This document shows positions 12,246-25,252 of a stretch of DNA of 64,000 bases, piece by piece; the first letter of the stretch is position 1, and the number at the start of each line of letters is the position of its first letter. A program made the position numbers and the translations under genes. The stretch is from assembly GCA_026874595.1 (NCBI GenBank), contig CM049316.1:50911676-50975675 (forward strand). The letters are read 5' to 3'. The notes below the pieces were generated by a model. The model worked only from the letters and a program-made list of their open reading frames with translations, was not told the origin of the DNA and made no database searches. This stretch comes from Sipunculus nudus (taxonomy: Eukaryota; Annelida; Sipuncula; Golfingiida; Sipunculidae).

Positions 12246-12689
12246 TATTTAAAATATTGCAATCAATCACCTGAAAAACTTATAGTATAAAGAATATTCT
12301 GTTCACATGTTGCATGCTGATTTTATGGAAGGTGTAGATGAGGCGCATTATTTGAGTCTTATGAAGCAACACAAAAAGTTTGCTTAGCAACCTTGCACAC
12401 TCAGAAGACTCTTCACTTGCTTTAAGGATGCACTAAAACATAATTGTACCCTGCAGCTCACATTATATAGGTCACTTTGACCTAATATTGAGTTTCGAAG
12501 GAGATTTTTCAGGAACCTTTCTGAATTTTGAATTTGAAGTTTCTAGGTCTCATGGGCACAATTTACAGAAAAGATTGTGGTATAGTCCAGATGATTTCCC
12601 ATCAGTAAAGTTTATAAAACTGTTTTCTGCTTAGACACTTCTAGAACTTGTATTGCTAATTTGGAAACTTTCCAGGCCTGAACTCATCA

Positions 12690-13057
12690 CTAATACACCA
12701 GGGCACCACTGGTTATTCCAAGCTTTTTCTGCAGACTGATAGTTGCTTTCTGAAAGTCTTGCTCCATGTTGTCCATCTTTTCTAGGTCATCCACTAATCT
12801 GGAGATGGAATCTGGGCTTCTGGTTTCAGTAACCTTCACTGCAGTTTCATCATCTCTTTCTGCTTCAATCTGCTCCTGTGTCATATTCTCAGGATCCTCG
12901 ACAGGGGTTTTTCCTGAGTTTGTCATGAAGAATCCATTTGTGTGATTTTTATTGTGGTAGTTTTTCTTACTGGCCCCTTTAACAGATTTCTCCTTGTTTG
13001 GTGAAGACACAGGTCTGGTTGTCTCATATTTCAGTGGACGTCCACTTTTACCAAAAC
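12690..13057 (-). CDS. Terminal exon of a host gene, unidentified
   Basis: Minus-strand exon: a pyrimidine-rich stretch and TTTCAG end just upstream at 13058, and the reading frame then runs 121 codons to TAG at 12690-12692. The peptide is charged, begins FGKSGRPLKYETT, is rich in Lys, Asn and Glu, and has a short predicted coiled-coil near its end (VDDLEKMDNMEQDFQKA) with C-terminus GITSGALVY. Entry is in phase 1 (two bases complete a codon), matching the donor phase of the exon at 41578-41701. Codon use and lack of repeats set it apart from its surroundings. I do not recognise the family; a cytoskeletal or ciliary coiled-coil protein would fit but is speculation. An ATG-started reading extending to 13181 runs across the acceptor and is not preferred. 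Confidence 0.65.
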
Positions 13058-13165
13058 CTGAAATACAATAAATCATGGTACTCGAGCCAATTTCTAGTGT
13101 TCTGGTTTTGACATTTATGACGATGTATATTATGCTGTCACAGTGTGCAAGGATGCACACTATAT

Positions 13166-14870
13166 ACAACAAGGGACCCATGGGTCACTGTGCTCAGTGT
13201 GTAGGTAAAATCTAAATTAATATCAAATGAGGATAAAGTCTTAGAGGAAGTGGTAATATTGGCCATGATTTGTTGTTTGAGTAAGAATTTATTGCAAATA
13301 ATATTTTGGGATCTGACCATGTGTTTCCAAATGTTCAAACTGAAGCATGTGAGCAGTTTGTGAAAATAAGATCTATACTAATACCATAATCACTGGCTGG
13401 CTTTTTGAAAATCTGTTGACAGTTCAGCAGTTTACATATTTGTTCAAAAAGATTCTATTTTTTTATCATACCAAAATTTATTTCAATTTTATAAATGTAT
13501 ACAGTTGCAATATAACTATAATGCCTGAGAGTTATATGAAAAGATCATTTGACCAAAAAACAAGGGACCCATGGGTCACTGTGCTCAGCTGAAGTTGACC
13601 TTGTAGGTAAAAATCTAAAATAATATTAAATGGAGATAAAGTGTGAGAGGAAGAGATAATTTAGCCATGGTTGGTTGATATTGGTTTGTACTGATGAGTA
13701 AGAAATTGTTGCAAATAATTAATATATTGTGACCTGACCATGTGTTTCCTAATGTTGAAACTGAAGCCTGTGAGCAGTTTGTGTACATAAAGATGCATAT
13801 TATTACCATGATCATTGGTTGGCATTTAGATAAATTGTTGACAGTTCAGTAGTTTACACATTTGTTCAATTGGATCTATTTTTTATAATATATATTATTA
13901 ATTATAAGTATTATTTTTTATGAAATGTACACAGTTAAAATATAACTAATGTCCCCAGTCCACAGTTGCAAGGACTTGGTGGTGGTGGTGGTGGTGTGTG
14001 TGTGTGTGTGTGTGTTTGGGGGGGGGGGATGATGGGATTTAGGTTTAACATCTGAAATATAACACAACTGAATATATAAGTTGCTTCAAATTTCTTAATT
14101 AGTATATTTTTTAAGTACGGAGAGATGATGGACAGAGCTGATCACTTTGTTCTATCTCCTCAGATCTTATTTTTCTAATCCAATTATTTTTTAAATTGAT
14201 TAAAATTTTACGGATTTGCAATAAAAACTAATGTCCCAGTGCACTGGTGCAAAGGAATCAATGGCAGCCAGGGGGGGGGGGGGGATGGTGGGATTTACAA
14301 CACTTCTACATATAGCTAAAGGACAAATAAAGCCTGATCTCCAATTCTGCTGAGGCAGGAAAATAATGAACAAATGTTTGTATTAGATCCTCAGTTTATT
14401 ATGACATTTTTGTTTTATCTTAAGTTTGTATTTCTATACATTTCCAATATAACATATATATCTGAATATAAAAGTTGATTCATAATCCTAAATTGCATCA
14501 TCATAAATCTCAATCTTGTCAGATAACACCACATCATGCTTACATAATGTATATTTATTTTTTACCACAAAAATATATCTTTTAAATTTGCAAAATAATA
14601 AATATCTATAATTAATACTTGATTCAGATTTCATAATTTTAAATTGTGCCTTTATTTATCCAAAATTTTTTCTTCATATTTTATATATTTATGCATACTG
14701 ATGGATTCAATAATATTTTTATTTTTTTAATCAGTAAAAAGAAAACTGATTTCTTTAACAATACTACATAAACATAACATTGGCATCTTCTAGATTACTC
14801 CTTGAATTACTTTTTAAGGAAAGTTTTGTATATTGGAGTGGAAACAGCACTACAATTAAAGAAATTCAGT
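13166..14870 (+). repeat. Element A left ends, two in succession, plus diverged body
   Basis: AACAAGGGACCCATGGGTCAC occurs (in pieces) at 13166 and again at 13559; each is followed by the A-family body (GGTAAAATCTAAA, GGTAATATTGGCCATG). The motif includes the perfect palindrome GACCCATGGGTC. A (GGT)n(GT)n tract with G11 lies at 13975-14028 and G14 at 14271-14284. No coding capacity; 14290-14870 is AT-rich and matches about 55080-55500 in element A4. Confidence 0.6.
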
Positions 14871-15990
14871 GCAAACAATTACAATTACTGCATAACACTT
14901 GGTTGGGAGGGTTTGGGGGGGGGGGGGTGATATGAGAACAAGTGACCCATGGGTCATGACGCTCAGCCGACTGGCATGTTGACAATATGTCCTTGCACAG
15001 GTTACTAATTAAGATCATGTAGGTGGCATCATAGTTAATGCATATTAGCTGAAGTTCATCAAGACCCATAAGCACACCAAATTTGATGATTCCTGCGTTT
15101 TTTCCATTATTTCAGGGGTACTCAAACATGGCCCGTAAATCAGATAATATAGGTCACAGTAACCTAATTTCAGGTTTCTTAGGAGAATTTGGAGGAACTC
15201 TCAGGGTGTCAAATAAGAAGATTCTAGGTCGAATGGTTATGATTTGTGCCATGCTTTGGTATCAAATTTTCAGTAATTTTTTTTTTTTTGGGGGGGGGGG
15301 GGGTGCTTATAAGCCCTATAGCTTGGAGAAATGGGTAACAGAGACCTAATTTTAGGTTTCCAAGAAGACTTTTCATGGACCTCCCTGAAAGTCAAAATAG
15401 AAGATTCTAGGTCCAATGGTTATGATTTATGCTCTGCTTTGGTATCAAATTTTCAGTTATTTTTTTTTTGGGGGGGGGGGGGGGGGTATTTATAAGCCCC
15501 ATAGCTTGGAAAATATTGGTAACAGAGACTTTATTTTAGGTTTCCAAGAAGACTTTTGATGGACCTTCCTGGATGTGAAGTAAGAAGATACTAGAACCAA
15601 TGGTTACAATTTGTGCACTGTTAATGGATGACAACATTACAAAAGGTCTCAAAAGAGAGAAAAAATGTGTTAAAAAAAATTGAGGTGGCACCACTAGTGT
15701 GCAGGAACCAATGAAACACTCCTTGATCTTTATGCATGCAAAGAATCATGATGATCAATGCATTAGTTGTTCAGACACTGTAGCTTTTGTATCAAGCTTT
15801 TAATTATTCTAGGGGTACTTCTGAGCCCCATAGCTCTGACAATATGGGGCCAGAGACCTAATTTCAGGTTTCCAGGGAGACTGTTCATGGGCCTCCCTAC
15901 ATGCCAAAATAGAAGATTCTAGGTCCAGTTGTTACTATTTGTGCCCTGTTAACAGCTGACCACATCTTTAAAGGTCTCAAAAACAGAGAA
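14871..15990 (+). repeat. Repeat units with T/G tracts and GAGGTGGCACCAC module
   Basis: G13 at 14915-14927, a palindromic CCCATGGGTCA motif at about 14947, then three tandem-like units (about 15110, 15300, 15490) each containing CCTAATTTTAGGTTTCC-like and AAGATTCTAGGTC phrases. Two of them contain a T-run joined to a G-run at 15290-15303 and 15470-15486. The part from about 15685 matches 21825-22135. Confidence 0.55.
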
Positions 15991-15992
15991 AA

Positions 15993-17587
15993 ACTAGACA
16001 TTTCTTGGCACCGCAGGTGCCAGAGTATCCCCAGACATAGTACGCCTCCCCCCTCCTTTTAGAATAGGCCCGAATTTTAGCAGCATATACTGACACTTGG
16101 CAAGCAATTTTTATTTCTTCCATCTATCAATCCACAATCTTTTTGAAGTTGTTGGTCCTGTGACCTTGACCTTTGACCTCATGACCCCAAAATCAATTCG
16201 GGTCTTGCTTTTTCAATGGGACATATATAAGTCAAGTTTGAAATCAATACATCAATAAAAGCAGGAATTATCATCCAGAAACTAATTTTTTGACAGATGG
16301 CCTCTGTGGCCTTGACCTTTGACCTTGTGACCCCAAAATTGATATTGATCATCCACTTTTATATAAATCAATAGAGGTCTAGATTTATTGATGGGCCATA
16401 TATAAGTCAGGTTTGAAATCCATATATTAATCCAAGCTAGACTTATCATCTCGGGAACTAATTTTTGGACAGATGGCTCCTGTGACCTTCACCTTTGACC
16501 TCACAATTGACAGGCGTCTTCCTCTATTGGCAGGGGAACTGTATGTGCAAGATGAAATGTCTGAGATGAAATGTTTGGCTGAAAATGCATCCACAATCTT
16601 TTTAAAGATGTGTTCTGTGACCTTGACCTTTGACCTCATGACCCCAAAATCAATTCGGGTCTTGCTTTTCCAATGGGACATATACAAGTCAAGTTTGAAA
16701 TCCATACATCAATAAAAGCAGGAATTATCATCCAGAAACTAATTTTTGGACAGATGGCTCCTGTGACCTTCACCTTTGACCTTGTGACCTCAAAATTGAT
16801 AGGGTTCTTCCTTTCTTGGCAGGTGAACTATATGTGACAAGATGAAAGATCTGAGATGAAATGTTTGGCTGAAAATGCATCCACAATCTTTTTAAAGATG
16901 TGTCCTGTGACCTTGACCTTTGACCTCATGACCCTAGAACCTATAGGGTTCTTACTTTAGTGGTGGGCAATACATAAGTCACGTTTGAAATCCATATGGC
17001 TATCAACACTGGAGATATCATAAGAGGTGTGTGATTTTCACAAAATATGGACACATTAAAGGTCAAGGCCACTCTCATGGTAAAGGTCATGACCCAAATG
17101 TAAATAGACCTCATCCCATAACCAATCTCTCTACATGTGCATAATCTGAAAGAAATCTGTCCATTAGTTTTTGACTTATAATGCTTACAGTACTGTCAAG
17201 TGGCAATTATGGGGGTATTAAAAGGCGTAAAAACAAGAAAAGGATAATAGGGGGCGCCACCAGTTTCAGGTTTACCACAAGGCTATCAAAGATCTTCGGT
17301 TACCTTGATTTTTGGACCAGTCCAGGCAAGCTTACTTGAGATATTTAAGAATTTGTGTGATTTTCAGCAAAAATGGACCTATTCAAGGTCAAAGTCTCTC
17401 TCCTAGCATAGGTCATGAACCCATTTTTAATAGGCTTTGTCCCCTTACCTATATCTATAAAAATGTAAAGTTTGAAAAAGATCAGTGAAATATTTTTTGA
17501 GTTATCCAGCTCACAAGGTTTTTCTGCAGCGGCGGCGGGACCATCGTGAAACCATCATATCCTGACTTTGTCTGGGGATACAGTTAT
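15993..17587 (+). mobile_element. Non-autonomous element E, copy 1
   Basis: Starts AACTAGACATTTCTTGGCAC with the hairpin GGCACC-gca-GGTGCC and the nearby phrase TATCCCCAGACA. Ends near GGCGGCGGGACC and GACTTTGTCTGGGGATAC, which is the reverse complement of that left phrase. The interior has tandem units of about 280-290 bp rich in TGACCTTTGACCT. A longer copy lies at 60550-63163 and a left-end fragment at 43346-43460. No protein is encoded; open frames here are shadows of the repeat. Confidence 0.7.
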
Positions 17588-17718
17588 AAATTTAGAAACT
17601 ACAGACACCATATATATGCTTCTAACCATGCAAAGATTACAAATGTTATATCTTAAGTGAATAACACGGTATAAGCTATGCAATCTTCTATTTGTTCTTG
17701 GGATACAATAATCATTAA

Positions 17719-20700
17719 ACAAGGGACCCATGGATCACGGCGCTAAGCTGATTGTGATTGGACCATAAATGTTTCTCAATTGTGATACTATATCGAGTCG
17801 ATAAAATTTAGGAATATTATGGACATGTTGGGCTATTATAAAGGAATGTAATGTAATATGTGAGTAAATAATAAATGACATAACCTGACTGATGGATTAA
17901 TAGAGTAAAATATAGTGGTTTACTTTTTATTTATTTAGGAGGGGTTGAAAATTGCGATATATCTGAGCAAATATGTATGCAATATAACAGCAGTAATAAG
18001 CAGTAGTAGAATGATGAATAGACTATTTGTTGAAGGATCTATAGTGTATGGAAGTCTGCAAGATTTGCTGATGAGGGGATTTATGAATTTGTTACTGTAT
18101 GACACAATATCTCTTCAGTCTTAACAATGTACATTATTTTGATGCCAACTATGTCTACATATTACACAATATTGACATAATTTCTGGCATGTACATGGGT
18201 ACCTTTGGACGAATAGTTATACAAAATATTAAAGTATGAATATATCTGATTCATCTTGTTCTTGTTTACCGAGGCTGACATTGGGATGGTGCTCAGAGAA
18301 GGGAACACTGTGAGGGCAGCTATGAGGTGGATGTAGAGAGAAAAGGAGAGAGAGAGAGAGAAAGAGAGAAAGAGAGACAGAAAGAGGGGATGGAGCATTC
18401 AACATTACTTAAACGCCTGGAAGGTTAAAATCTAAAATATTATGAAAAGCAGATAAAGTCTGATAGGAAAAGGTAATCTTGGCCATGGTTGGTTGATATG
18501 ATTGAAGAAATTGTTGCAAATAATATTCTGAGATCTGACCATGTGTTTCCATTGGTTACCTTTCTGATAAGCTGTTGACAGTTCAACAGTTTACAGATTT
18601 GTTTAATGAGATCCAATTATTTTAATAAACCTATTTTCTATTTTTATCATATGTATACAGTAGCCATAAAGTCTCCACTTAACAGGTGGAAGGATTGACA
18701 AGGGGGGGGGGGGGTGTTATGATGGGAGTTAAAACACCTCAGTCTTTCTGTATATATTATCTTTAATTATTAAATTTTATGGAAAAGCAATAGAACTATT
18801 GTTCACAATGCCAAAGAGCAAGGACTCTATGGGGTGGGGGAAGGGGATGGTGGGAGTTACAGCACCTTTGCATATTCATATAGGATATTAAATTGAATTC
18901 AAGTGCTCACAGAGAAAAATGTTTATTCATAATTATTAAATATTTAAGCAGGCAGAAAGGTTGAAAAACAAAGCAAATCATTTTTATTCCCATTCTACTG
19001 AGCCAGGAAAAATTAACAATATTTGCCTTTATTCCTTTTTTTCAATACATCATTTTTTCCAGGTTTAAAAATGTAACTACACATTTACAGTATAACATAT
19101 ATATATGAATATTTCAGTTGATTCACATTTCTAAATTGCTTCAACATTCATAGCTAATTAATCTGGTTTATAGTACCTGTCAACAGAATGGGGTGGAGGG
19201 AGAATAGGAGGATTAGGGGTGAGAGAGAATGGGAGAGAAAGAGAGAGAGAGAAAGAGAGAGAGCAAGAGAGTGAGCTAGACTGTCATGGAGAGAGAGAGA
19301 GAGATTGAGCATGAGAGAGAGAGAGAGATAAGACTGCAAGAGAGAGAGAGAGAGAGGCTCTCTGGTAACTACTGCCTGACCCAGCCTGACCCAGACAATC
19401 ACAGAGGCAGTGGCTAGGTCAGAAGTTGAACTTGTTATGTAATACTGCCCAAACACACATTTCACTGACTAGATGAAAACAATCCAGGTATGGTGCTTGA
19501 AAACTTGAATGACATCTACAGTTTTTGATCAACTGGTTTCAAATTTTAACAGATGAAATGCTTATGTGTACATGCTGTGAAAATTAAACCCACAGCACTA
19601 ACACTAGTAACAGGAAATAAATGTCCACTGTAAGTCATGTTAATTATCATGCATGCTTTTTACAAAGGAGTTAACTGTTATTCAATAATTTCAATTTGCC
19701 CATAGCCAAATGTACCACTAGCACAAATGATATGAGAGTTAAACTATTCATTAAAAATTAATTGGAATTATTGGGCAAAATATAATTTTAATTAAAAAAT
19801 ATTAGCAGTAACATTTGAAAAGATTTCTTTTAATAATATAATTGAAATAAATGATTAAAATAAAATTATCAAATATATTCATGAATGCATTAATGAATAC
19901 ATTTTGAAAGTATTTGCACTCAAACTCTTTCTTTTTACCTGTATTAGTATTTGTATTAATTTACATTATTGAACTATTGAATTTTTTTTAATCATATTTG
20001 AATACAATTATTAAGTATTCACTCAATGTCTCATATTTATTCAGTTTCAGTCGAAAGAAACTGTTGAGAATCCAGAATATACAAATTTCACAAATATAAA
20101 TAATGATTGTAACTACCTGGTTTTATTGCTTTAATTTATAAAAAAAAATTTATATTCACTTTTGAATACTTTCACATCACTGTCAAGACACTTATGACAA
20201 TTATTAACATAACAGACATCATAATAAGAACTTGTCTTTAAGACCTGATTTTTTTATCAGATTTTAAAATTTTTTTTTTTTTAAATTTGTATCAGAAAAA
20301 AAGAAAATAATCTCTACTTCGAAACTTATACATGTGTTAAAAATAACCCAAGGATCAAAACAAACCAATATATTATACAAGGAGCAAACTGGAGTTTAAT
20401 TTTATTAACTGAAATAAAGTTATCAGAAATATAAATTTTGATTATTTACCCAGTATCATGTAACAGCTGATACAGCCATGAGTCTGAATGTTATTATTCA
20501 AACATATTGACATCTTTCATGAGCACTTGTCTGAGTAATTTTTTTTTAAATTTTTGACATATTTCATAAAAATTTTGTAATAAAAAACCCCCCAACAAAT
20601 TAAACACCTTGAAAAGACCTGGAAATTTAGAATATTTAATATGATCAAATGCATCCTTGTCTATCATTAACTTGCTTCACATAATCCCTTAAAGTGAACA

Positions 20701-21808
20701 ACAATTTTATTTAACTATTTATTTTTCATTTTAATGATTGAAATAAAATTATTACCCAATGGTGACTGCATGGTGTCATTTGAAATATATTTTCAGCAAT
20801 CCATGAAAGATCCATAAAACATCAGTAATTGCAAGGTCCCTGTTACTCATTAACCATAAAATTCCTTTTCCATTTATTTTTCTTAAAGTTGTTATTGTAA
20901 ACCAATAATTTTTTCAAATTATTGTTTATTGTTATGTATTTCGCCAAACAATTACAAGCGGAGGGGGTTGAATAGCTATATCCAGCTGAGGCCACCCAAG
21001 AGCTGGCTTGCTGCAGTATCTCACTTCAAGCATGAAAGGTCAATATGGGGACATATAGAGGGGCTTCAGTACAGCCTAGGTGTGACATGGTCTCATAAAA
21101 AATGTAATTACAGTTACAGTTTTTGGTCAATTCCTTTCAAATTTCAGAATTTAGAAGCTGAAATCCTTACGTGTGCATGGCTATGAAAATTAAACCAACA
21201 GTACTTACAGGGAAAAAACGTGCCATGCCCAAATTTGGGCAAAATTTTAGGTACTGATTTCATATTAATGTGAATAACTTATAAAATTTAGAAAATTCAG
21301 ATTAATTTTTGGTATACAATTGAATCTTGATTAAATGGAGTTATATCCCTGAAGAGAAGTCTCTAGCTTCAGCCATTCTGATGTTAAGTGAGTTAATAAA
21401 TTTCCTGTTTTTTTATGAGGTGCATTATGTTCCAGCCCATAACTTCAACAAATTATGCAATACTCACCTACTGTTTGGTATGTACATAGAAAATGTATGG
21501 AAGAATATGCATATTCACTTTGATCAAAATCAGATCAGTGGTTTTGATATTAGGCAGTCTTATAGTGTAACAATGGTTTTTTTATGGAAAAGGAGGTTTT
21601 TCCTTAATATCTCGAAGAAACAAAGTCCTAATGACCCAATTTTCCGTATGGTAGGAGATTTTGGGACATCTACCCGTATGCCGAATTTCGGATTCGTAGG
21701 TCTAACGGTTTCAAAACGTGCCAGATTAATGGACAGACGGACGGACGGACAGCCGACGGATAAAGGACCACGACTATAGCTCAGATGACTTATAGTCAGC
21801 TGAGCTAA
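17719..21808 (+). mobile_element. Non-autonomous rolling-circle-like element A1
   Basis: Left end ACAAGGGACCCATGGATCAC; right end is a hairpin (AGCTCAGATGAC, 4-nt loop region, GTCAGCTGAGCT) followed by CTAA at 21805-21808, preceded by an (ACGG)n tract. A hairpin plus CTAA is the canonical Helitron-type 3' end. The interior is AT-rich with G13 at 18702-18714 and (AG)n at 18336-18382 and 19196-19362. At 4.1 kb it is longer than A3 (2.6 kb) and A4 (1.9 kb), so it may hold insertions or be two fused copies. Confidence 0.7.
19196..19362 (+). repeat. (AG)n purine microsatellite
   Basis: Interrupted GA-rich tract with several GAGAGAGAGA blocks; a smaller one lies at 18336-18382. The leucine/serine-rich minus-strand open frames across these tracts are artefacts. 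Confidence 0.85.
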
Positions 21809-21819
21809 AAATTGAAAAA

Positions 21820-22135
21820 ATACAGGTGGCACCACCAGTCTGCAGAAACTGATGAAACATTCCATGACCAATATCCATGCAAAGTATCATGGTGATCAAT
21901 GCATTAGTTGTTCAGATATTTGAGCTTTTGTTTCAAATTTTCCATTATTCTGAGGGGTACTTCGAAGCCCCATAGCTCTGAGGTTAGGGGTAACAGAGAC
22001 CTAATTTTAGGTTTCAAAGGAGACTTTTCATGAGCCTCCCTGCATGTCAATATAGAAGATCTAGGTGCAGTCATTACAATTTGTGCCCTGTTCACTGATG
22101 ACTGCATCTTTTCAGGTCTCAAAAATAGATGAAAA
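21820..22135 (+). repeat. GGTGGCACCACC repeat unit, matches 15685-15990
   Basis: Shares ACCAGTCTGCAG/AGTGTGCAGG, GATGAAACA, ATGGTGATCAATGCATTAG and GGTCTCAAAAA with 15685-15990. It ends directly at the left end of element A2. Confidence 0.65.
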
Positions 22136-23812
22136 CAAGGGACCCATGGGTCACGGCGCTAAGCTGTTATATATGATCACAAAATATGATTTGGAAGAGG
22201 AGGTAGGCAAAGGCTGGTTTTGTGAGGTAATATAAGCTCTATTATGAGTTGATGGTGTTTAGCTCAAGTTATGTAAGATATTGATAATATCCTTGGAGAC
22301 AGGGAAGAGGATTGATGTCATTCATATTATTTACAGTTGGAAATGGTTTGCTATTATCACATAGGTTTTGACTTGGCCATAAAACTTTACCTACATTGCA
22401 GCAGAATTATTTGAAATTATTTATTAAAAATATATAACAAATATTGTGTCAAATATAATTTAACTTAAAAATAATAACGGTATCATGTTTTTTTCATCAA
22501 GGATTTTTTAATAATATCAAAATAAATTATTAAAATATATTATAGAATATATTCATAAATGCATTTGTATTCAAATACTTTTATTTTAACCTGTATTCCT
22601 ATCCTTATACATGAAATTATGGAGTACATATTCATATTCGCATTCGAAAACATTTGCATAGTACTGCACCATGTCTGGTATTTATTCAGTTTCAGCCAAA
22701 CAAAGTTCTTAAGAATCCAGAATAAACAAATATCACAAATTTAGATAATGATCATAAGTACCTGGTTTTATGAATTTTGTTTATATTCAAAAATAAAACT
22801 ATAATATTCACTTTGGACTACCTTCACATCAATCAACACACTAGACATAGCAAGAGTCTTATGACAATTATCAACATTACAGAATCATAATGAGAACTTG
22901 TCTAAGATCTGAATTTTTATCATATTCAAATATTTTTATGTAAACAAAAAAATTTCAGAAAAAAAATTTGAAGTATCACTGTTATGAAACCATTATATGT
23001 GTAAAAAATAGCCCAAGGATAAGAATACCCTATAAATTATACAAGGAGAAAACTAGAGATGGGCAAGTTTAATTTTATAAACTGAAATATAGGAACCAGT
23101 AATATAAATTTTGATTATTTACACAGTCTTGTGACAGCTGTTACAGCCACATGTCTGAATGTCATAAGTGAAACATACTGACATCTTTAATCAGTAATTG
23201 TCCAAATAAAATTAAAATATTTTTACATCTATTAACTTTTTTTTTTAAATTTGAAATAAATATAAATTAACAAGCTGAAACACTTGGAAAAGACCTTGAA
23301 ATTTAGATTTATATTATCAATTGAATCTTTGTCAATCATTAATTTCCTTCATATAATCCCTAATAGTAAAGAACAATATAATTTTTTTATTATTTTTTTC
23401 ATTATTAAAATTGAAAAGAAAAATACCATAGGTGACTCAATGGTGTTACTTGGAATACATTTTCATCCATCCATACAAAATCCATAAAACATCTGTAACT
23501 GCAAGGTAATTCCCTGTTAGTGTTACTCATCAACTGTCAAATTCTTTTTCTATTGATTATTTTTAAAGTTGTAATTATAGACCTATAAAAATTTATTTAT
23601 TCATTGTTTATTGTTATGCTGTTGGTCTAACAAATAGATGAGCTGGGTTGGACACCTCTATCAGCTGTGGCCAGCAATAAGCTGCCCAGCTGCAAGTATA
23701 TGCCCCGAGTCAAGCATGCATAATTGGCCTGAAAGGTCAACTTGAGGACATACAGATGACTGAAGAGGGGCTGGCTAGAGCCTGGGTCTGACATGGTCTC
23801 ATAACAACTTTA
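22136..23812 (+). mobile_element. Element A2, right end missing
   Basis: Starts ACAAGGGACCCATGGGTCAC then GGCGCTAAGCTG. The AT-rich body parallels 19600-20930 of A1 and 27110-28130 of A3. No hairpin-CTAA right end is present before repeat F begins at about 23814. Confidence 0.65.
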
Positions 23813-24129
23813 ACAAGCCCTACAGGCCTAATGCGAACCTGTACAAAGTTTGGGAGTATGAATGGAGGTTTATTTTTAAAATTTAATATTGATCCTCTTA
23901 AGTCCTGCATATCTACCTTAGTCATTATTATTATAGCAAAATGGACATTTCTGACCTGCAAGTTTCAGACTAGGACTTTTTAAAACTAGAATATGGGTAG
24001 TCAACAAGCGAATATGTGTATCCGCAGAATTCAGAGTGGGACGTGTGAAGTGAGGTATGGATTAAGTGGCAAGGGGAATAGAGTAAGGTGTGTTGCATAT
24101 CAGCATGGATGTCTGCAGTGTAAATGTGA
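23813..24129 (+). repeat. Left-end fragments of repeats F and G
   Basis: CCTACAGGCCTAATGCGAAC (F left end) at 23818, then AACTAGAATATGGGTAGTCA (G left end) at 23984. The same order recurs at 36393-36700, so these two fragments travel together. Confidence 0.55.
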
Positions 24130-25252
24130 ATGTAGGTGGTGCTACCTGTCATAAAATCAAGGAAATTGTCCAGGATATATAAACCTGCAAAATTTCAGGT
24201 GGATAAGTCAAACCACTGCTGAGATATGAGTGATTTTATCCCAAGGCAGATGAACAGATGGACGCTGTGCATAAGTGGTTGCAGGTGGCGCCATCAGTTT
24301 TGCCTATGATGAAGAGCATGTGAGATCTATACACATGCACAATTTTGGCCCAATCGGTCAAAAAGTTTCCCAGATATGAGCTTGGATGTCTGCAGAGTAA
24401 ACCTGAATGTAGGTGGCGCCACCTGTCATAAAATCAAGAGAGCTGTCCAGGATGTATAAACCTGCAAAATTTCAGGTGGAAAAGTCAAACCACTGCTGAG
24501 ATATGAGTGATTTTATCCCAAGGCAGATGAACAGATGGACGCTGTGCATAAATGGTTGCAGGTGGCGCCACCACTTTTGCCTATGATGAAGAGCTATGTA
24601 AGATCTATACACATGCAAAATTTTGGCCCAATCGGTCAAATGGTTCCCGAGATATGAGCTTGGATGTCTGCAGAGTAAACGTGAATGTAGGTGGTGCCAC
24701 CTGTCATAAAACCAAGAGAGCTGTCCAGGATGTATAAACCTGCAAAATTTCAGGTGGAAAAGTCAAACAACTGCTGAGATATGAGTGATTATATCCAAAG
24801 GCAGATGAACAGATGGACGCTGTGCATAAATGGTTGCAGGTGGCACCACCACTTTTGCGTATGATGAAGAGCTTTGTGAGATCTATACACACGCAAAATT
24901 TTGGCCCAATTAGTCAAACAGCTCCCGAGATATGAGCTTGGATGTCTGCAGAGTAAACCTGAATGTAGGTGGCGCCACCTGTCATAAAATCGAGAAAGCT
25001 GTCCAGGATGCAAAACCTGCAAAATTTCAGGTAGATAAGTCAAACCACTGCTGAGATATGAGTGATTTTATCCCAAGGCAGATGAACAGATGGACGCTGT
25101 GCATAAATGGTTGCAGGTGGAACCACCACTTTTGCGTATGATGAAGAGCTATGTGAGATCTATACACATGCAAAATTTTGGCCCAATCGGTCAAACTGTT
25201 CACGAAATATGAGCTTGGATGTCTACAGAGTAAACGTGAATGTAGGTGGCGC
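24130..25252 (+). repeat. 277-bp tandem array with GGTGGCGCCACC palindromes (S1, left part)
   Basis: About four copies of a 277-bp unit; the landmark ATGGTTGCAGG(TGG) recurs near 24275, 24550, 24830 and 25107. Each unit holds two GGTGGCGCCACC-type palindromes and two related halves of about 138 bp (landmarks TGCAAAATTT, GTCAAAC, GAGATATGAG in both halves), so the unit is an ancestral dimer. The same array type occurs at 36690-37560 and 43880-44560. The right part of S1 continues at 26725. Confidence 0.9.

Noticed and set aside
12690..13181. A 163-codon ATG-started protein
   Set aside because: The first 40 codons lie upstream of a clear TTTCAG acceptor and read as intronic sequence; the exon start at 13057 is preferred.
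18162..19465. Leu/Ser-rich minus-strand open frames resembling signal peptides or membrane segments
   Set aside because: Translations of (AG)n microsatellites.
24130..25252. CRISPR-like regular repeats
   Set aside because: Eukaryotic tandem array with 277-bp period and no unique spacers.
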